Below, piece after piece: positions 61,297 to 64,000 of a stretch of 64,000 nt of DNA. Position numbers and translations under genes: made by a program. Positions within the stretch are counted from its first letter, which is position 1; each line of letters begins with the position of its first letter. Source of the stretch: an uncultured Lachnospiraceae bacterium (lineage in GTDB: Bacteria; Bacillota; Clostridia; Lachnospirales; Lachnospiraceae); contig CAJTTZ010000009.1 in NCBI GenBank assembly GCA_910579505.1, forward strand, positions 1 to 64,000, given 5' to 3'. Below the pieces are notes generated by a model. It was not told the origin of the DNA. It saw nothing but the letters and a program-made list of their open reading frames with translations, and searched no databases.

Positions 61297-62095
61297 ATTG
61301 AGAAAATTCGGTATGTACCTGTTTTTGTGTATCGTATCTTTTATCTCTGTGTTTCCGCTGTACTGGATGGTAAGCGCGGCGACGAACAAGAGCGCGGACG
61401 TTGTTTCCGGGCGGCTGATTCCGGGCGGCTATTTTATGGAGAATTTGAACAATCTGCTGGCGACGCAGAATATCGGGAGAGCTTTTGGGAACTCTTTTAA
61501 GTATGCAGCCATTTTGACGATTGTATCTCTTCTGGTCAGCTCCCTGGCAGGTTACGGATTTGAAATTTTCCATGATAAGGGCAAGGATATACTGATGAGC
61601 ATTATCCTGTTGGCAATGATGGTGCCCTTTGTGGCGACCATGATTCCGCTGTTCCAGATGTGCTCAAAAGCGGGATGGTTAAATACGACGATCGGATTTA
61701 TCCTGCCGACGATTTCAACGCCGTTTTTGATTATGATGTTTAGACAGAGCGCGAGATCGTTCCCGCACGATATTATGGAGGCGGCGAGAATTGACGGACT
61801 GTCCGAGATACGCATTTTCTTCCAGATGTTTATCCCGACCATGAGATCGACCTACGCGGCGGCTATGACGATCACGTTTATGAACGCATGGAATAGTTAT
61901 CTCTGGCCGAAGGTAATCATGACGGATGCGACCAGTCAGACAATGCCCATGGTGGTGGCGAACCTGACGGAAGGTTATGTGACGGACTACGGTATGCTGA
62001 TGCTTGCGGTGCTGATCTGTACACTGCCCACTGCAGTCGTATTCTTCTGCCTGCAGAACGCGTTCGCGGAAGGTATCACCGGCGCGGTGAAGTGA
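61289..62095 (+). CDS. sugar ABC importer permease, MalG type
   Basis: About 268 residues. The start is probably the GTG at 61289 (AGTAGGTG about 8 nt upstream); a GTG at 61280 is possible. It overlaps the first permease by 8 nt. Six helices; the EAA loop is MEAARIDGLSEIRIFFQMFI. VFPLYWMVSAATNKSADVV at the N-terminus is typical of MalG-type subunits. Confidence 0.9.
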   Translation: MIKLRKFGMYLFLCIVSFISVFPLYWMVSAATNKSADVVSGRLIPGGYFMENLNNLLATQNIGRAFGNSFKYAAILTIVSLLVSSLAGYGFEIFHDKGKDILMSIILLAMMVPFVATMIPLFQMCSKAGWLNTTIGFILPTISTPFLIMMFRQSARSFPHDIMEAARIDGLSEIRIFFQMFIPTMRSTYAAAMTITFMNAWNSYLWPKVIMTDATSQTMPMVVANLTEGYVTDYGMLMLAVLICTLPTAVVFFCLQNAFAEGITGAVK

Positions 62096-62097
62096 CG

Positions 62098-62237
62098 GAA
62101 GCAATGAGCCGTGCAGATACATGGCAGATATGCCGGAGAAAGCTTGCTTTCGTGAGGCTGAATTGCTATGTATCTATAGGGTGAAAGCACGAACATGAGC
62201 AAAAAGAAAGCAGCGATTTTGCGAATGGGCACGGCGG
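62098..62237 (+). repeat. dispersed intergenic repeat, copy B
   Basis: About 140 bp aligning with copy A at 35736-35881 through shared blocks: GAAGCAATGAGCCGTGCAGA, GAGAAAGCTTGCTTTC, CTATAGGGTGAAAGC, ATGAGCAAAAA, TTTTGCGAATGGGCACGGCG. It fills most of the gap between the permease and the beta-galactosidase gene. Confidence 0.65.
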
Positions 62238-62341
62238 AGCAGCAGAATGATTTTCGGACAATAAGGTGTCAAAAACATCTGGGTATTTGGGTGCTTTTGG
62301 CACCTTTGTTACAACAAATGGGAGAGGAGTAAAATAATAAT

Positions 62342-64000
62342 ATGACGCAATCTGACTATGATAAAATAAAAGATCCTCAGTTTTTTAAGGACAATGTGCT
62401 TCCGGCGCATGCGGCATTAAACCTGTATGCCAATGAAAAGGAAGCCGTGCGGGGAGAAAACAGCCTGAAACAGTCGCTGGACGGCATATGGAAATTCTCT
62501 TATGCGGAAAACATAGATTCCGCCGTGAAGGGGTTTGAACAGGAAAGCTATGACTGCAGGCCTTGGGCGGATATCCGTGTGCCGGCGCATATCCAGATGG
62601 AGGGGTACGACATTCCTCAGTATGTCAATACGCAGTACCCGTGGGACGGCAGGGAAGAACTTGTGCCGGGGGAGATTCCGGAACGGTTCAATCCCGTGGC
62701 GAGCTATGTGAAGTATTTTGAAGTCCCGGCACATATGTGCGGACAGGAAATACGCATTGTGTTTGAAGGCGTGGAGAGCGGGATGGCCCTCTGGTGCAAC
62801 GGCGCCTATGTGGGCTACAGCGAGGACAGCTTTACCCCTTCCGAATTTGACCTCACACCTTATCTGAAAGACGGGGAAAACAAACTGGCAGTACAGGTTT
62901 ATAAATGGACTTCCTCAAGCTGGTGCGAGGATCAGGATTTTTACCGCTTTTCGGGTATCTATAGAAGCGTGTACCTGTATGCGGTTCCCGCCGCGCATGT
63001 GGAAGATCTGACGGTGAAGACCCTGTTTGAGGGGGAAGGCTTTGACCGGGCGAAGCTGTCTGTATGCTGCAAGGTAAAAGGAAACGGCGTTTACAGATTC
63101 TGCCTAAAGGATGGCGGCGAGACGCTGTTTGAAAAAGAGCAGAAAACGGAAGCGGGCGGCGAATTTGCTTTTGAGGAAGCGGTTGAGAAGCCCAGGCTCT
63201 GGAGCGCGGAGAATCCTTGTTTATATCAGCTGGAAATCAGATGCTGCGGTGAAAGCGGCGGGACGGCTGAATATATTTCACAGGCAGTCGGTTTCCGCAA
63301 ATTTGAAATGAAGGATGGCCGGATGCTGTTAAATGGGAAGCGTATTGTATTTAAAGGCACGAACCGTCACGATTTCAGTTCCATATCGGGCAGACATGTC
63401 TCCTATGAAGAGCTGGTAAAGGATGTTGTGACCATGAAGAGCAACAACATCAACGCGATCCGTACCTCCCACTATCCCGATGACGAGCGGCTCTATGAAC
63501 TTTGCGACCGCTATGGGCTGTATCTGATCGCGGAGAGCAATCTGGAATCCCATGGCACATGGGACGCTTACCTGAAGGGGAAAAAGGACATGTCCTTCGT
63601 GGTGCCGGACGATAAGGCAGAGTGGAAGGAGATGATGTACGACCGCATCCGCTCCTGCTATCACCGGGACAAAAACCACCCGGCGGTGCTGATCTGGTCC
63701 GTGGGCAACGAGTCCTTTGGCGGCGAGACGATTTACGAGATGTCGGAGCTTTTCCGCAAGCTGGATGATACGAGGCTGGTACACTACGAGGGCGTATTCA
63801 ATGACAGGCGCTACAACGATTCCTCCGATATGGAGAGCCGCATGTACGCGAAAGTGGCTGACATTGAGGAGTATCTGGCAAACGGCGACGGCAAGCCTTT
63901 TATCTGCTGTGAGTACACGCATGCCATGGGTAATTCCTGCGGCGCGATGCATAAGTACACGGATCTGGCGGACAAAGAAAACTCCGCTTATCAGGGCGGT
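62342..64000 (+). CDS. GH2 beta-galactosidase (partial, runs off the window)
   Basis: 553 codons are visible with no stop, so the 3' end lies beyond the window. ATG at 62342 with GGAGAGGAG about 10 nt upstream. The jelly-roll domain (SLDGIWKFSYAENIDSAV, ADIRVPAHIQMEGYD) and the barrel (RHDFSSISGRHVSYEELVKD) are clear. Acid/base E457 is in IWSVGNES and nucleophile E524 in FICCEYTHAMGNS. It follows the LacZ layout (long GH2, usually about 1,000 residues) and has no signal peptide. It probably hydrolyses the galactoside taken in by the preceding ABC importer. Confidence 0.92.
   Translation, partial: MTQSDYDKIKDPQFFKDNVLPAHAALNLYANEKEAVRGENSLKQSLDGIWKFSYAENIDSAVKGFEQESYDCRPWADIRVPAHIQMEGYDIPQYVNTQYPWDGREELVPGEIPERFNPVASYVKYFEVPAHMCGQEIRIVFEGVESGMALWCNGAYVGYSEDSFTPSEFDLTPYLKDGENKLAVQVYKWTSSSWCEDQDFYRFSGIYRSVYLYAVPAAHVEDLTVKTLFEGEGFDRAKLSVCCKVKGNGVYRFCLKDGGETLFEKEQKTEAGGEFAFEEAVEKPRLWSAENPCLYQLEIRCCGESGGTAEYISQAVGFRKFEMKDGRMLLNGKRIVFKGTNRHDFSSISGRHVSYEELVKDVVTMKSNNINAIRTSHYPDDERLYELCDRYGLYLIAESNLESHGTWDAYLKGKKDMSFVVPDDKAEWKEMMYDRIRSCYHRDKNHPAVLIWSVGNESFGGETIYEMSELFRKLDDTRLVHYEGVFNDRRYNDSSDMESRMYAKVADIEEYLANGDGKPFICCEYTHAMGNSCGAMHKYTDLADKENSAYQGG

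Noticed and set aside
1..64000. CRISPR array, tRNA or rRNA genes
   Set aside because: No regularly spaced repeats, cloverleaf genes or rRNA segments were recognised on either strand.

Overview
The window looks like chromosome from a gut Lachnospiraceae-type Firmicute (class Clostridia). Pointers are strong GGAGG-type ribosome binding sites, intrinsic terminators, the hprK-glk-murB-rapZ-whiA-crh order typical of Firmicutes, a class B sortase, an ammonium transporter fused to a PII domain, and plant-glycan functions (GH51, GH3, GH2, AraC regulators, sugar ABC importer). The genus cannot be named from sequence reading alone. No rRNA, tRNA or CRISPR array was seen.

Layout. 0.4-10.1 kb (minus): a ten-gene Mrp/Mbh-type cation/proton antiporter operon with promoter and terminator, carrying four large antiporter-like subunits. 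10.3-18.6 kb: a ketopantoate-reductase-like gene, then a bacteriocin-immunity-type ABC transporter (minus) and a two-component system (plus). These two are separated by a self-contained AAA ATPase + RloB cassette flanked by a 22-bp direct repeat. 18.6-22.9 kb: a truncated Uma2 gene, then a 2.25-kb segment bounded by a perfect 19-bp inverted repeat. The segment holds two convergent genes (isoprenyl-synthase-like and multi-pass membrane protein) and sits beside a tyrosine recombinase gene, which suggests an invertible switch. 23-28.6 kb: GH3 beta-glucosidase, LysM protein, XRE regulator, pyrG. 28.8-41.2 kb: housekeeping block ftsH, uvrC, a decayed hicA with intact hicB, hprK, glucokinase, murB, rapZ, whiA, crh, a lipid-kinase-like gene and aldolase. 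41.3-46.7 kb: amino-acid/Na+ symporter, GH51 arabinofuranosidase with a divergent AraC regulator, sortase B. 46.9-53.0 kb: accessory region with a HEPN-like/STAND/S1 protein, broken ABC transporter genes, a PIN toxin-antitoxin pair, and relaxase and integrase remnants (a decayed integrative element). 53-57.5 kb: cyclophilin, GNAT, EamA, amt-PII with a structured leader. 57.7-64 kb: AraC regulator, sugar ABC importer and a GH2 beta-galactosidase cut by the window edge.

How they work together: the sugar modules (GH51, GH3, ABC importer + GH2) would feed glucokinase and aldolase, with HPr kinase and Crh as the carbon-catabolite sensor. Accessory loci are mostly defence-like or switch-like. The most unusual are the inverted-repeat segment at 19.6-21.9 kb, the direct-repeat ATPase/RloB cassette at 14.3-16.4 kb, the HEPN-STAND-S1 gene at 46.9-49.7 kb, and the folded leader of amt-PII at 55.6 kb.
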